Assembly (NCBI GenBank): GCA_037179385.1
Contig: CM074195.1
Coordinates: forward strand, 27,426,087-27,490,086
DNA from: Holothuria scabra
Lineage: Eukaryota; Echinodermata; Holothuroidea; Aspidochirotida; Holothuriidae
Direction: 5' to 3'
DNA: 64,000 bases
In this document: positions 1 through 50,258 of the stretch, piece after piece
Layout of the letters: each line of letters opens with the position of its first letter
Numbering within the stretch: position 1 is the stretch's first letter
Position numbers and translations under genes: made by a program
Notes under the pieces: model-generated
What the model saw: only the letters and a program-made list of their open reading frames with translations
The model's database searches: none
Told to the model about the DNA's origin: nothing

Positions 1-560
1 CAATCTGTGCTCACCAACAAATGGGACAAATAAGCAAATCCATAACAAACAGCCAGGTTACATGGACTGGGGGTTCAAACCCACGAGCAGCTTCTCCCTT
101 CCCCAGGATGGATTTCTTACATTTGCCCTCATATTACAGAAATATCCCTCTGCTTTTTCACAGACGTAACTAACCATGCTCTTTTCTATATTGCCAAGAC
201 TGTTTACAGTCACTTCAAAGTTGCATTTTCATGCGAGTTGTAAAATGGTGATTAATGTAGGTTTTAATGTCAACTTTCACTTGCTGTGGCTGTTAAAACA
301 TTGCTCATATATCTCAACCTCAAATGTTAGGATAGAGGCCAAATAGTCTGCGACAAACTTCCTTGTACATTTGAGAAAAGATTACATGCTACAAAACAAT
401 GCATTACATGATCTGAAGAGTAACTTTTTCAGCTGGCAATGGATGTAAGAGATGACTAACTGGTAAGAATAGCTACGAAATTCAAGCTGATACGATCCTT
501 CTTCACTGGTTCTGTATCTCTCCCTCACCTTAGTAACAGAAATAAATATTCATAAAAGCC
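1..560 (-). other. Presumed 3' UTR and downstream flank of the PLEKHM1-like gene
   Basis: No coding potential or recognised repeat is seen here. It should hold the 3' untranslated region on the minus strand. I could not find a convincing AATAAA poly(A) signal, so the transcript may end beyond the left edge. Confidence 0.4.
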
Positions 561-38658
<38,098 letters not shown>

Positions 38659-38683
<25 letters not shown>

Positions 38684-38762
38684 CTCCCTTATTTCTAGTC
38701 CTTAACAATCAGTTGAGAACTGTCATATCGCCATGGTGACGTTTCAATAAATCACTCTAATC
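38659..38762 (-). CDS. PLEKHM1-like exon 1: 5' UTR plus residues 1-8
   Basis: The start ATG is at 38683-38681 and begins MASIFGKR; the exon stops at 38659 before a strong GTAAGT donor, leaving one base (phase 1). A pyrimidine-rich TTTTATCAG at about 38762-38769 suggests that a further 5' non-coding exon lies upstream. The ~79-nt leader just before the ATG contains two short upstream reading frames (see findings). This start gives an N-terminus of ~20 residues before the RUN domain. An alternative GTAAGA donor lies 8 bases upstream within the exon. The true transcription start and promoter were not located. Confidence 0.7.
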
Positions 38763-41757
38763 TGATAAAAAAAACAAAAACAGACAGTATATAAAATGTT
38801 GATAACACTAAGCACAATTGTGAGCTTGATTGTTACTGAGGAATGATGGAAAACAGGCCTACCCTCACAAGTTTTATTTGACTGTGGCATTTGACTATAC
38901 TTGAAATTAAAGAGGTTTTTGAAAGAAGTTACACGAAACTTGCAATTGCCTTTTACAATAATGATTCAAAGTCTAACATTTGAACATTTCTACATCATCA
39001 AATCTTGCTTGGCAAGCTTTTCCAATTGAAAAAGAGGTGGTCACACTTGACTACACGTACAGTACAACAAAGGCTTAACTCTGAAGTTTTGGGAGGCAGA
39101 ATTGTGCATACTAGTGATGAAATCAACATAAGCTGTTCATCAAAATATCTTTGACATTTGGGCTTACACAAAGCTATCACTGAGCTCTGTACTGGAATAC
39201 TACTGTACCTTGAAATCCTACAGTAATAAAGAATAATCAGTGGCAATGAATGCATCTAAGCCTTCAGTCATATAGGAATTTACAAATTGGTTCACAACTA
39301 CAGCTGTAACTTGTAAGATGTGGTACATTTTTGTAGAATATCCAGGATGATCCAGGCAAACATTGTTAGAGTCATTCACTGGTCACTGAGTAAGAGCAGC
39401 AAAAGAGAAAACAGCATAAATTATATACAAATTCCGTTACCAAGTGATCACGTCATTTGTTGGCCATTTGTGAGTCCGACTTCTTATTTCTTTTGCACAC
39501 TTGCACCATGAACAGCTTTCTTCAATATTTAAAACATGGACTCGGTCTATTTATTATGGGCTTTTGAATCATTTTAAGCCACAGATTGTGGTATTGGTAA
39601 TCAAAGTTATTGGTAAAATTAAGACTATTGACCCCCAGTTATGGCCGACTAAATCTGGTGCTCATTTGCTCTTTTGGATTCGTCTATAGAGAAGGTATCC
39701 TTTGTTTCAGAGAAACATTTTGTGAACTGTGTGTCATTGATCAATGTAATGCTAAAAGTGCAACACTGTTCAAACATTGCAACCCTGGACATAAACACAG
39801 GAAGTACTGTACAGTAGGCTATAAGTCATATGAGAACATTGCCTCATTGACCATTTTTTTTCCCCTGTTTTTGCAATTCTTTCCTAGATAGAAACTCACA
39901 GTTGCTCGGTCAAAGGCAGCAAGTATATGCCTACAATATAAGTCCAGGCAGTATTCATGTTCACAGAACCGAAAGCAGTTTAGTTCCAGATTTAGATTAT
40001 GCAGATAATTGTCCTTCAAACATTTTAAAACCTAAAAGTGTTTTTATCACTTTCAATTTTCAACGTTTGCTCTTTTGGATTTGTCGATATATTCCTTGTT
40101 TCAGAGCAACAAAGTTCAGAGCAGCAGAGTTCACTACATAAAAAGGATGATATTACAATGTGTGCCAAGCAATTGGCATAGTAAGCATGAAAAAGATTCT
40201 GTTTCAGACAGAAAACAAGTATGCATACGTACAGAATGCATTGTAAGGGACCAGAAAAATTTCTGAGACAATCCCTTCCCAGATGAGTGCCACAGGTATA
40301 CCAATAAATACCCCACACAAATTCATTCCCAAACCATTCCTTGGCAATACCAACCCCAAACAATCCAAGAGGACAGACCTGTACATCTTGATGCCAATTG
40401 CCGTGGCCTGACAAATACTGTAGGGTTAGTATTGTGTACAGTACAACAAAAGCATACAAATTTAAAAGGGCTTGAACATGACATTGCAGACTTGAATTTG
40501 GGACAAAAATCTCAACAATTTTAACTCACATCCAAATGCCTTGAATTTGACCATTTTTAACAAACAAAAACTAAAGCTATGTACTATACAGTAGATTGAA
40601 GTTCATGGAAATACAGTAGGTGAATGTGGGGCTGCGAACACACCCCTTCAAACAGCATGCATGTTAAAATATAAAAAAAGGCCCTAGCTGTCACAACTTA
40701 AAAGTTAATAAAATTGTCACAGGTAACTTTGTAGCCTTATAAGCCTAGTCAGAGACTACACACCGTAGTTTGCAAGGAAGATCTTCCAAATGACCTCTGA
40801 GCGGTAAGAGCACAAATTTGGGCAAAAGGCACACATTTTTTGTAGTCTATTGTTTTCAGTTTCAGGGGCACATTTTGGTACAATACTTTGACTTGGACAT
40901 TCATCTTCCCTACATAAAAAGCAAACTACAGTAGGCAAACTGGGCACAGCTTGTCCTTAAACAGAACCGTGCACTACAGTTTATGGTAGGACCTACTCCC
41001 TACAGTACATGGTCCTTGGCCATACGCTTCCCAAAATCATGACACTGTTGGCGACAAGCACAGCATGTAACTCCTCACAGCTTCAAAGCACCTATAAGGT
41101 AACATACTTGCCATGAATGATATCAACTTTCTTTACAAGTCTTTTTTCAAATGGAGGCACGCAAGAATGAGATATTGAAATTTGGAGGTTAAAACTGTCA
41201 GTAACACTAAGTCGATTACAGGACTTATGCATGCAGTTTGCCTGCATCGGTTTGCTGTTTCAGTCACATGACCAAGTATGTGCGCAAAAAATCAAATACA
41301 AAGTAGCAATGTAAAGTGTAAACTGTCATATCATGGTAAATTTTCAGACTCCAAAAAAATTTTTGTGTACAATTGAAGATGGTGATTACCGCAACAAGGT
41401 AGAAAATGACTTTTAAATCTGTAAACATGAAAATGGGACGAAATTTAAGGAAATGCTGAAATTTATCCCAAAATAAGATCTTCAAAATTATTATATGTGC
41501 AAATGCTAATAAGTCAGGTTCTCTTGTGCACTGTGGCCATGGACTCTAACATTAGTGTGGAGTAAAATAAAGTGGGCATACTGTAGCATAGAGTCCTCTC
41601 CAACTTACGGACTAAGCTAACCTAAATTTACATTTTGCACCTAGCCTAGGCCTAGGCTGGACCTACTGTACGTTTCAATCGTGCACAAACTGATTGTTGA
41701 TACTTTTCTTGTCCTCACTCACTATACACAGTCCTAACTCCAACTGTTTAAATCAAT
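38763..41757. other. Upstream flank of the PLEKHM1-like gene
   Basis: Should contain the 5' non-coding exon(s) and promoter on the minus strand, but I cannot place them. Two related segments lie at about 39660-39730 and 40065-40135 (GCTCTTTTGGATTYGTC followed by a TTGTTTCAGAG block), part of a dispersed repeat. The small open frames look like chance. Confidence 0.4.
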
Positions 41758-41765
41758 GGGATGAT

Positions 41766-43666
41766 CAGGGTTCGATTTATAGTTTTTTTTCTACATGCAC
41801 TGGTGCATGTAGGTCAAAAAATCCACTGTACATGCACAGCAAAATTTCTACATGCACCAAATAACCTGAAAATTTTAAGAAAACCTACGAGAAAAACACC
41901 TTTGCTATAGGCCTCGGAAGAGTCTAATTTAAGTACAATTTGCTTCTTTTTCTATTTTGAGTAAAATCAAATGTGCAGATTTTTATTGCAACCTTTTCTT
42001 ATGTGGCATGTTCCACCAGCCTGTTCCATCAGCAAAACTGACGCTCGCACGAAGTGAGCAATGTCAATGGGCCTTAAGTGTATGTTTTTGTCTGCTTCAA
42101 GGGCAAAATTTCCCCATTACCTCACTGTGTGAAAGGATCGTAGGAGCCAGGATTAGGGCCAGCTCAAAAATTTCAGGGGAGTATTCCCCCCTTGGTTTAA
42201 AATTTTGAATCTTGGGGTGGGGGGGGCAGGGAGACTTGAGCAAAGTCAAATCTTGGAAAAAAATGACACACGCACTCCTGGGCATAAACCAAAAGTGTTG
42301 TAACCCATGCATACCCCTACTCCTTCCCACTTCTTCCTACTGAATGTACAATTCCAAGTTAGCCAGTTTGACCTTTTGACCATTTACTAGTAATCGTCAC
42401 AAGTTCACAACCAGACCTTGTCTATCAGCACTGATTCTGAAGGAAAGCTCATGTTTTCTGCATAGACAACGTATATACAGAGCTAAGCTTGAAGATACTG
42501 TACATTGGGCCGACACAAGGCAGCAAGTGACCTTACCCAGATAAGCCCAGGCTATATACTGTACTTGAGGTCCCAAGCCTAGAGTTTGCATCAACTATAG
42601 CCAAATAATCCATAAGCTACAGCTAAAATTTTACACAATCTTCAAGTTATTCAACTCTTTTTTAAGGCTGATTATAAGGTTTCGCCAGTTTAACATGCAA
42701 CTAAAATTCAGACATTGTGGTTTTAAAGGTTCAAGTTTCTGATCATCCAAGTCCTTTCAAATTTCAATGTCACTGTGGTTCACACTAAATGTTAAAGGCT
42801 GCAGTCTTAGAAGCAAACCACATTGTGAAAATTACAGGATGCCAAAATTATGTTGTTGGCATTTATTTCTCAAAACATGTGTAAGGCATGTGTAAAATAC
42901 TTTAAATTTGCCTTTACCAACATTTTCAAAACTTTTACTACGCTACTTTTGATGTACCATACTTTTCCCTTTAGAGCTGCTGGCACCAGCTCACACGCCA
43001 TCCTAACGTATTGTCTATATGAATACTTGGAAAGCCTAGCCTGTAACGTTAAAAGTCACCTTCAAGTTGAAAGCAGCCACATGCAAACTGTACACAGAGT
43101 TGACGTTGTACCACCAGTGTCAAGCTCTCTCAGCACAACATAACTACTGTTTAAACTAACTAGACAGTGCATGCAAGAAGCGTTCTTGAGATTTACGTAC
43201 GGAACGTACATCCATTAATAAGTACAGTGCATTACTGCACAGACTTGGTGTGTGCATTTGGTGAGCTTGACTATTCTGAATATTCTTTGTGCGCGATTCC
43301 CGCAATCCCGCTGCTAATGCAAACCCTGGTAGGAGGATAGGAGCAACATTACTTGGAGAAGTACATGTGCAGAGTGATGATGGTTGACACTGATTTTGCG
43401 GTACCAAAGGAGACACGCTCAAAAGTTTTTGGTGAAACGTCTGCTTGTCTAACTGACAGCATGCAAGAAATAACGATGCAAGGGACAATTGGGACAGCTA
43501 TATTAGGATTACTTTGTGCTGCAACTTGACTTGTAACATGTATTTGACCGTGAAGTTTGTAGGCTAGGTCTAAAGTCTACATGCACGAAGTGCATGTAAG
43601 CCTTCACAGTTACATGCACGTAGGAAATTCTACATGCACCCGTGCACCCGAATAAATCGAACCCTG
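41766..43666. mobile_element. 1.9 kb hAT-type element with perfect 8-bp target duplication
   Basis: Ends CAGGGTTCGATTTAT and ATAAATCGAACCCTG are perfect 15-bp inverted repeats. GGGATGAT precedes the left end (41758-41765) and follows the right end (43667-43674), the 8-bp duplication typical of hAT. Both subterminal zones carry clustered CTACATGCAC/GTGCATGTAG motifs (41791-41860 and 43576-43640), likely transposase-binding repeats. No transposase frame is seen, so it is probably non-autonomous and fairly young. A G-rich segment near 42220 may be a nested fragment. Confidence 0.9.
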
Positions 43667-43849
43667 GGGATGATCAGTGGTCATTTTATCCATTGAAATA
43701 AACTTTCTGCCAACAGCATATTTTGGGCCTAAAATGCTGAGTTAATGCCATAACTATTCAACTCCAAACCTTGCAGGAGGACCCAAAAACTTTTTGATCA
43801 TTGAAATCTTCTGGGAATGGTCAATATTTAGGAATGAAATCAGCAACTT

Positions 43850-43998
43850 TTTTGGGACATTAGAATTTTTGGACCTTGTCCAAGATCTTGCTGGTTTAAA
43901 CAAACTGGAATCAACTATTACAGTAATAGGGATAACTATTTTAATGTAAGTTATTTTAATGGTAGGCCTAAATGCTGTGTCGTTCTCAAAATAACACA
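43850..43998 (-). repeat. Dispersed repeat shared with 56140-56270
   Basis: Six-frame comparison gives YFENDTAF at the start of both and similar spaced residues afterwards, in opposite orientations. This is nucleotide-level repeat homology, since neither frame is a plausible gene. Confidence 0.5.
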
Positions 43999-44123
43999 TT
44001 TAAAATTATGTTTCAAAAATTATTAAACAAGTTTTTAATAACATTATTATGAGAAAACCAGTTTATGAGAAAAAAAATTTGGCTGGCTAAGGGCAGGTCG
44101 AAGACCCTCAACCTAGTCAAAAT

Positions 44124-44690
44124 CTGGATCTGGATCTGGATCTGGAAAAATACTGCACAACACTCCTGGTGGAGTCAAACGTGCAGGGTTGAGTGTGCGC
44201 ATGTAGTTAGTCGTCCCGTCTGAGGATCCTCAAGGCTGCGCTCTTGAATTGCTTGGGGTCCTCGAGATCTGTAATGTTCTGGGGGAGTAGGTTCCAGTCT
44301 CTGACGGTCCGAGGAAAGAAACTGTATTTGTAGCAGTCCTTATTGGTTGGTATATTGGTAAAGCTATTAGAATGGTGATGTCTAGAGGGCCGTCGGACCG
44401 GTTGTAGGTTGTTGATTGGCAAGGCTAGGAGGCCAAATCTGGCTTTGTGAAGAATTGCTAGCCTGTTGGCAGTATGCCTGTTTTTGAGACTATCCCACCC
44501 TAGGTCGTTTAGCATTTCAGTCACACTACTATGGGGGGAATAGTCATTATAAACAAACCTAGCAGCCCTACGCTGAATTTGCTCAACCTTATTGGATAGG
44601 GAAGTAGTGTAGGGATCCCAAACAGAAGATGAATACTCCAATAAAGGAGTAAGGCCGTTATACTGATGTTGGGAGCCCTAAAGCGACTTT
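44124..44690 (-). mobile_element. CR1-like LINE: C-terminal end and 3' tail (third fragment)
   Basis: Minus-strand frame YNGLTPLLEYSSSVWDPY, then IQRRAARFVYNDY, YSFFPRTVRDWNLLP and ending ILRRDD plus stop at about 44207. This is the usual ORF2 tail after the RT thumb in CR1/jockey-type LINEs. The 3' UTR ends in TCCAGA repeats (about 44128-44150). The protein resumes at 44690 just where the fragment at 47.9 kb stops, so both belong to one interrupted copy. Confidence 0.85.
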
Positions 44691-45341
44691 CCATACACAG
44701 GCCTAGGCCAGTCCTATGCTTTACTGAGGGCTTATATTATATTAATACTATTACTAGTCTGGCCTAACGTATTTATTACAAACACCTAGCTAACCTTAGG
44801 CTTAAAATTTAAGTCTAACAGTTAGGCTAGGCTACAGCCTACAGGTCGAGCGTTAGGTCTAACGTTACCTCATGAAGTTTAACTCATTCTAACGGATTGT
44901 GGGTATCTTTTCCAGCAGGCTGCAGTAACGTTAGGCTATCTCTTTTGCCTTATATGTTATATTATCCGTGAAAGTAGCTTTCCAAATTAACACAATTCGT
45001 ACTTTTTCGACAGTATTGTTAACGAATTTAAGAGTAGCCTAGTAACATGCATGTGTATGTGTGGGTACAAGTAGGTACGGGTACGCGCACAGTACACCGT
45101 GCAAGTTTGCTTACACTAAAATTTAACATTGGCTATCAGCTCGGTGTAGTAGGTTCTATGTTTGCTAAATTATGTCGTCACTTAGTCAGGTGACTTAGTG
45201 AGTAAACGTACTTTGTCCGAGGGCAGCAGATAACATTGATGAAAGTTCACTCACTCCTCTGTCCTAGCAAGTCGTTATTAATAGTGATAACAAGGACCAG
45301 GGGCGGATCAGTGTCACAGTTATGATTCATCATAGACCTAT

Positions 45342-45930
45342 TTCTTCTTCTTCTTCTTCTTCTTCTTCTTCTTCTTCTTCTTCTTCTTCTTCTTCTTCTT
45401 CTTCTTCTTCTTCTTCTTCTTCTTCTTCTTCTTCTTCTTCTTCTTCTTCTTCTTCTTCTTCTTCTTCTTCTTCTTCTTCTTCTTCTTCTTCTTCTTCTTC
45501 TTCTTCTTCTTCTTCTTCTTCTTCTTCTTCTTCTTCTTCTTCTTCTTCTTCTTCTTCTTCTTCTTCTTCTTCTTCTTCTTCTTCTTCTTCTTCTTCTTCT
45601 TCTTCTTCTTCTTCTTCTTCTTCTTCTTCTTCTTCTTCTTCTTCTTCTTCTTCTTCTTCTTCTTCTTCTTCTTCTTCTTCTTCTTCTTCTTCTTCTTCTT
45701 CTTCTTCTTCTTCTTCTTCTTCTTCTTCTTCTTCTTCTTCTTCTTCTTCTTCTTCTTCTTCTTCTTCTTCTTCTTCTTCTTCTTCTTCTTCTTCTTCTTC
45801 TTCTTCTTCTTCTTCTTCTTCTTCTTCTTCTTCTTCTTCTTCTTCTTCTTCTTCTTCTTCTTCTTCTTCTTCTTCTTCTTCTTCTTCTTCTTCTTCTTCT
45901 TCTTCTTCTTCTTCTTCTTCTTCTTCTTCT
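45342..45930 (+). repeat. Uninterrupted (TTC)n/(GAA)n tract, about 196 units
   Basis: 589 bases of pure TTC without one interruption. It gives spurious poly-Ser, poly-Arg and poly-Glu frames. On the minus strand it directly follows the 3' UTR of the LINE fragment at 45960-46135, so it is an expanded LINE 3' tail of (GAA)n. Length in the assembly may not equal the true length. Confidence 0.97.
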
Positions 45931-46135
45931 AATTCTAAAGGGTGAGACATCCAAAAGGACATTTATACACCGCGTACGTGCCGTGTGATCAGTCAGGCCC
46001 TCAAAGAGTTCATAATGAAATCCACTGGCTTTGGGTGACTTATGGCCCCCGCAATAAGACTCTCTGGGAGGTTATTCCAATCCCGAATAGTATTAGGGAC
46101 AAAACTGTACTTAAAACAATTAGTCCTAGCAGAGG
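45931..46135 (-). mobile_element. Second LINE 3' end fragment, (GAA)n-tailed
   Basis: Minus-strand frame NCFKYSFVPNTIRDWNNLP and ending FIMNSLRA plus stop at about 45993, the same C-terminal tail type as at 44.2 kb. About 60 bases of 3' UTR follow (ending CTCACCCTTTAGAATTA), then the GAA run. The 5' side ends at a G-tract near 46134-46156. Confidence 0.8.
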
Positions 46136-46206
46136 GGGGGGGGGGGGAGGGGGGGGCGAAAGTGCAAAGCATGCATGTTACGAGAACAACGCGTAGGTTA
46201 TACACA

Positions 46207-46338
46207 TTTCCAAATAGCAATTACAATGAATTGTGGGACAGAGTTTTGGTGCAATTTTTACCACAGTGAAATGCCATTGACAAAAATGACAAACACCAAA
46301 ACTCTATCCCACAATCCTTTGTAATTGCTATTTGGAAA
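46207..46338. mobile_element. Palindromic MITE (family E), copy 3, near-perfect hairpin
   Basis: Arms 46207-46251 and 46294-46338 are complementary at 42 of 45 positions (TTTCCAAATAGCAATTACA at the outer end) around a 42-nt loop. Diverged relatives are at 16270 and 20385. This copy is the best preserved. Confidence 0.85.
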
Positions 46339-47429
46339 TAGGTCTATTTGCCTACTTGTTTCCGAGATCATCATTGTGTTCTGTACCCCAGGCATGCACT
46401 GAGTCCTTCAGAAATCTTGCAGAAAAAGAAAAAAATCCTGAAGCGCTACAGAAGTTGTCAAAAACCCCGAGGAACTGATTATTTTATGACTAAATTAATT
46501 AAAGGTTAATTGAAGGACGTGTCCTTTTCCTGCATTTTTCACATCAAGCCCTGTAGGTGTGCCGCAATTTTGCACGTGTTGTGCAGGAAAAGTGAATGAT
46601 TTGATTATATAAAAACAAGGGAAGCCTTAAGAATTTGTGTAGGACTGTTTTCCCATACAGCTATAATCAGAGAGCAGCTTAATAATAGATTATAAATGAA
46701 CAATTGGAATTAGATTTCCAATGAAACATCAATTCCATGATATCGGAGGTGTCAAAAATTTGAGAGTTGGAGGCGGGGACAAGTTTCCGCAAGACCACTA
46801 GAATTTCGGGCACTACATCTTTTTACACTGAAAACTCCTAAGCGTCCCTGAATTCTATCAAATACTGCATTCTCATACATTAAGAATCTAATTCGTTGTA
46901 CTCAATTGCAAGGCCCACTGAATAGATGAAATTTTCTACGTGACTGCCCCACTAGCTTCAGACTATGATTTCACTTCCAACGTATTGAAAATATGTCACG
47001 TTACAAGGTGGCTTCAAATAGATTTTTAGTCATACTTGTGGAGAGACATTCTCAAACTACTGTTTATTATTATGTGTAGCTGAATGCATGGCTGATTTTC
47101 ATTACCGTTGCTAGAATTTGGCTGTCGAGTCAGGCCAGATGGCAGACCATTGGGCACTGCATGCACATGAACAGCCTCCGGCGTCCGATTTTGTAAGGAA
47201 ATTTCAGAATTGTGAGTTTCCTTGAAGAATCTGGTCTTCTAAGCAAATTAAGAAGGTCGTCCTGGTGACTAAGTTTATCAGGCCCACATCTTTTATCGTG
47301 GGCCTGTAGATGAAGTTTCCCCCTATGAAACTGGATTTTCTCATCAACAGGGGAGATCAGCCTTCGCCGACGATTGCATGACCTTGAGCACAAGGATTGA
47401 AGATGGGATGAGGAGATGTTAATCACTTC

Positions 47430-47830
47430 TTCATATCAGAGTAGCAGAGTAGCTAGTAAGAAATGATTAACACCGATTAAGATACGCATGAAAATAGCGT
47501 TACAAAAGAATAAAGTACATAAAGAAGAAAAAAAAAACAGTTCATGATCATCCATCCAGTAACGTCAGTCCTTTACGTTTTTAATTTTTAGGCCTCCCCG
47601 AAAAAATGCAGCCCTTGCCCGACAGGAGGAGATAAGACAAGGTACATGGAATTAGGTACAACAGAGCTACAAAGAAGTGATTGCAAATCGATTCTGATAT
47701 GTATTGAAATAGCATTACAAAACAAAAAATATGTTCAAGATCCCCCATCCAGTAACTTCAGTCCTTGTAGGATTTTTTATTATTTTTTTTATTTTTTAGG
47801 CCTCCCCGACGAAACCGAAGACCTTCCCCG
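47430..47830 (+). repeat. Imperfect ~205-bp tandem duplication
   Basis: Both units have AAGTGATT/AAATGATT, ATTACAAAA-like, CATCCAGTAAC, TCAGTCCTT and TTTTTAGGCCTCCCCGA in order. The first ends near 47625, the second near 47830. No coding capacity is recognised. Confidence 0.65.
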
Positions 47831-47904
47831 ATGGGGGGGGGGGGGTGTTCCCCGAAGAGGGGGGCATAGCCCCCTTTCCCCCCGCTGGCGCCACCCCTGC
47901 CCTT

Positions 47905-49022
47905 ATATGCGGCTAGCTATACATCCCGGGAGCAGAAAGATAGGTTTCTTCAGAGAATTCCCAAAATCTTATTGCCTTTCTTGCAGATAGATGTGCCTGT
48001 CCCAGTTTAGGTCGTGAGAAATCGTGACCCCAAGGTACTTTACAGATTCAACCTTAGCTAGCTTGACACTCAGGACATAGTCGAATTTGATCGGACTTTT
48101 TCCTAGCGAAAGTAACGATGTTACACTTAGATGGCTGGAATCTCATGCCCCAAGTCTTGGCCCATATACCTAGGTTATGTATATCATTTTGGAGCAGGTA
48201 ACAATCATTAACATTCTCAATGACCCGATAACAAACACAGTCATCAGCAAAAAGTCTGATATTAGAGGAAGCAGCGTTTACAATGTCGTTAATATGCACA
48301 TTGCACAAGAAAAAGAATGGGTCCTAGAACAGATCCTTGGGGAACACCAGAAACAACATCATCGAAAGGGGGCCGAGTGCCATTCACTACAACTGCTTGT
48401 TTGCGATCAGAAAGACAGTCCTCAACCCACCGGAGAACCTGTTTTGAAACGCCAAGGCTAAACAATTTGGTTTTTAGTAGCTCATGAGGCACTGTGTCAA
48501 AGGCCTTTTCGAAGTCAAGGATAAAGGCATCGACTTGCTTTAGCGAATCCAAAGATGGAGCACAGTATGGACGACAGATACTAGTTGGGTGCCACAACTA
48601 TGCATCGTTCAAAAGCATGTTGCTTTGTTGACAGGGTATTGTTTGACTCAAAAAGCCCATTCAGTTGGAACTTATAATATGCTCTGACAATTTGCAGCAG
48701 ATACAAGTGAGCGAAACAGGTCGATAGTTGCTAGAGAGAAATCTATCATTCTTTTTGTAAATAGGGCAGACATTCTCCCTTTTCCAATCGACGGGTATCC
48801 TTCCATTAAAAGGGATTGCTGATACAAGTGACTCAGCACAGGAGCAAAATCTGATACAATTTCCCGAAGGACCCAAGGGTGGATGTTATCAGTTCCAACA
48901 GCTTTATTTTTATGTAGGCCTTTTAACAATTTTTCAACACCATGGGTATATATGGTAGCCTAATATCAGCCATTTTATCGCAAGCTGGTCTGCAGAATGG
49001 GATGACACTAAACAAAGTTTTG
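47905..49022 (-). mobile_element. CR1-like LINE: reverse transcriptase fragment (second fragment)
   Basis: Read on minus: KNKAVGTDNIHPWVLREI, then PVDWKRENVCPIYKKND, SSNYRPVSL, FEKAFDTVPHELL, SGVPQGSVLGPILF, FADD (about 48240-48251) and KYLGVTISHDLNWDRHI. These are ordered RT motifs with FADD as the catalytic box. At least three frame changes (near 48800, 48600 and 48300) break it, so it is dead. The 5' end at 49022 and the 3' end near 47905 abut foreign insertions. Confidence 0.9.
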
Positions 49023-50258
49023 GTCAGGCGCGGATCCAAGGAGGGGGGCGGGCTTTTACGGCCTCAGCCCCCACCCCCTTTTCGTCACATAAACAATAAC
49101 AAATACACTAAAATAAGCATAAGGATTGTCTTTGAGAATATTAAAGGGGGCTATTTCAGGCTCACCCTTTCCCTCACAACACAAATCCAAATACACGAAC
49201 CTCGCATGATATTAAGTCCGGGTGAATAGGCTATCTACTTAGTTTCCTGCCCTCTTGCCTTCGCGCCACAACAGGGAGCTGCAACTCACTGGCCACAACA
49301 ACAAGATTTAAATAATGTGAATAGCTGCCGGGCAATATGTCATCAGGTGATGAGAGTTACCGACTGAACTATGTTCACACAGTCGCACGTCAGCCCACGT
49401 TTGCAATGTATATAGTGGCTGTGAATGGTCAGCACGTTAGTCTTGTCTCATTTGCCAGCGGTGGTGCATTATGGTATATATAGGGCGGGGTTTGCAAACT
49501 TTTGGACCATATCATGTTGCTGTGTCCATCTGGGTGGTCCCAGTGGAGCAGATATAGATGTATATTAGGTGGCATCTTACCGTCACCCCTTGCCCCCATC
49601 CTTACCCCGTTAGATTGACCAATGTGCCAAGGCCCACTTGCATACCCCTGGTATAGAGGGACAGCGATCAAAAACAACCATGTCGGAGAAACACAAAACG
49701 CATCTTATAATTTTCAAGTATGTTTAAAGTGATAATTATGATGCGACACGTAAGAATTGAAGCCCTTGTATACTTGTTGATGCTGAAAACGGATAATTGG
49801 GCTATACGTTGATTTTGATTTATATTTCGTCTCGCATCGGTATGTTTTTATTTGATGCGTACGGTCTGAAGGAGGGATCAAGTGTGCAGAAACCGTTGAT
49901 AAGAACTGGTTGTTTGTTGGCTAGAAAATAACTTGCCCTCTTGTTTGTTTGGAATGCATATAATTAATTATGTATATACAGGCCTCTACCTTACACGGTA
50001 AACGCCCGAAACTTAGGTCGGTTTTGTAAGAGCCAATTATTCTCATGCAATTTCCCACTCAGGTAAACTTCGGGCATGTAAGCCTCTGAGTCTGAGCTTA
50101 TCAGGCTGCTCAAACACACGAGATTCTTGCAAAGTTCGAAGAAGCTTGTAAAGGCTAGAGAGCCGGTATGCGATGCATTGCCATCCCTTAAAGTTGAGAA
50201 GGGGATTTCGACGGTCAATGAAGTTGCTAGAATTTTAAATGTTATACTCATCATAATC

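Larger units (their letters stand above)
44691..47904. mobile_element. 3.2 kb insertion splitting the LINE a second time
   Basis: The right edge reads, on minus, CAGGGGTGGCGCCAGCGGGG; the matching left edge near 44690 is unclear. It contains another LINE tail with its giant (TTC)n tract, the palindromic MITE at 46207 and a tandem duplication at 47430-47830. It is best described as a composite of nested elements. Confidence 0.5.

Noticed and set aside
40025..40459. 144-codon minus-strand frame with repeated CSELCCSE
   Set aside because: The repeats come from a short direct duplication (AAAGTTCAGAGCAGCAGAGT); no domain, splice context or homology is visible.
42850..43488. Open frames inside the hAT element as a transposase
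   Set aside because: Neither frame shows hAT transposase motifs (RW, dimerisation block), and they lie in opposite orientations.
45247..45962. Long poly-Arg, poly-Ser and poly-Glu open frames
   Set aside because: They are translations of the (TTC)n/(GAA)n microsatellite in different frames and not genes.
47130..47426. 98-codon minus-strand frame near the LINE
   Set aside because: It is Arg/His/Cys-rich but without RT, endonuclease or zinc-knuckle spacing that I can defend.
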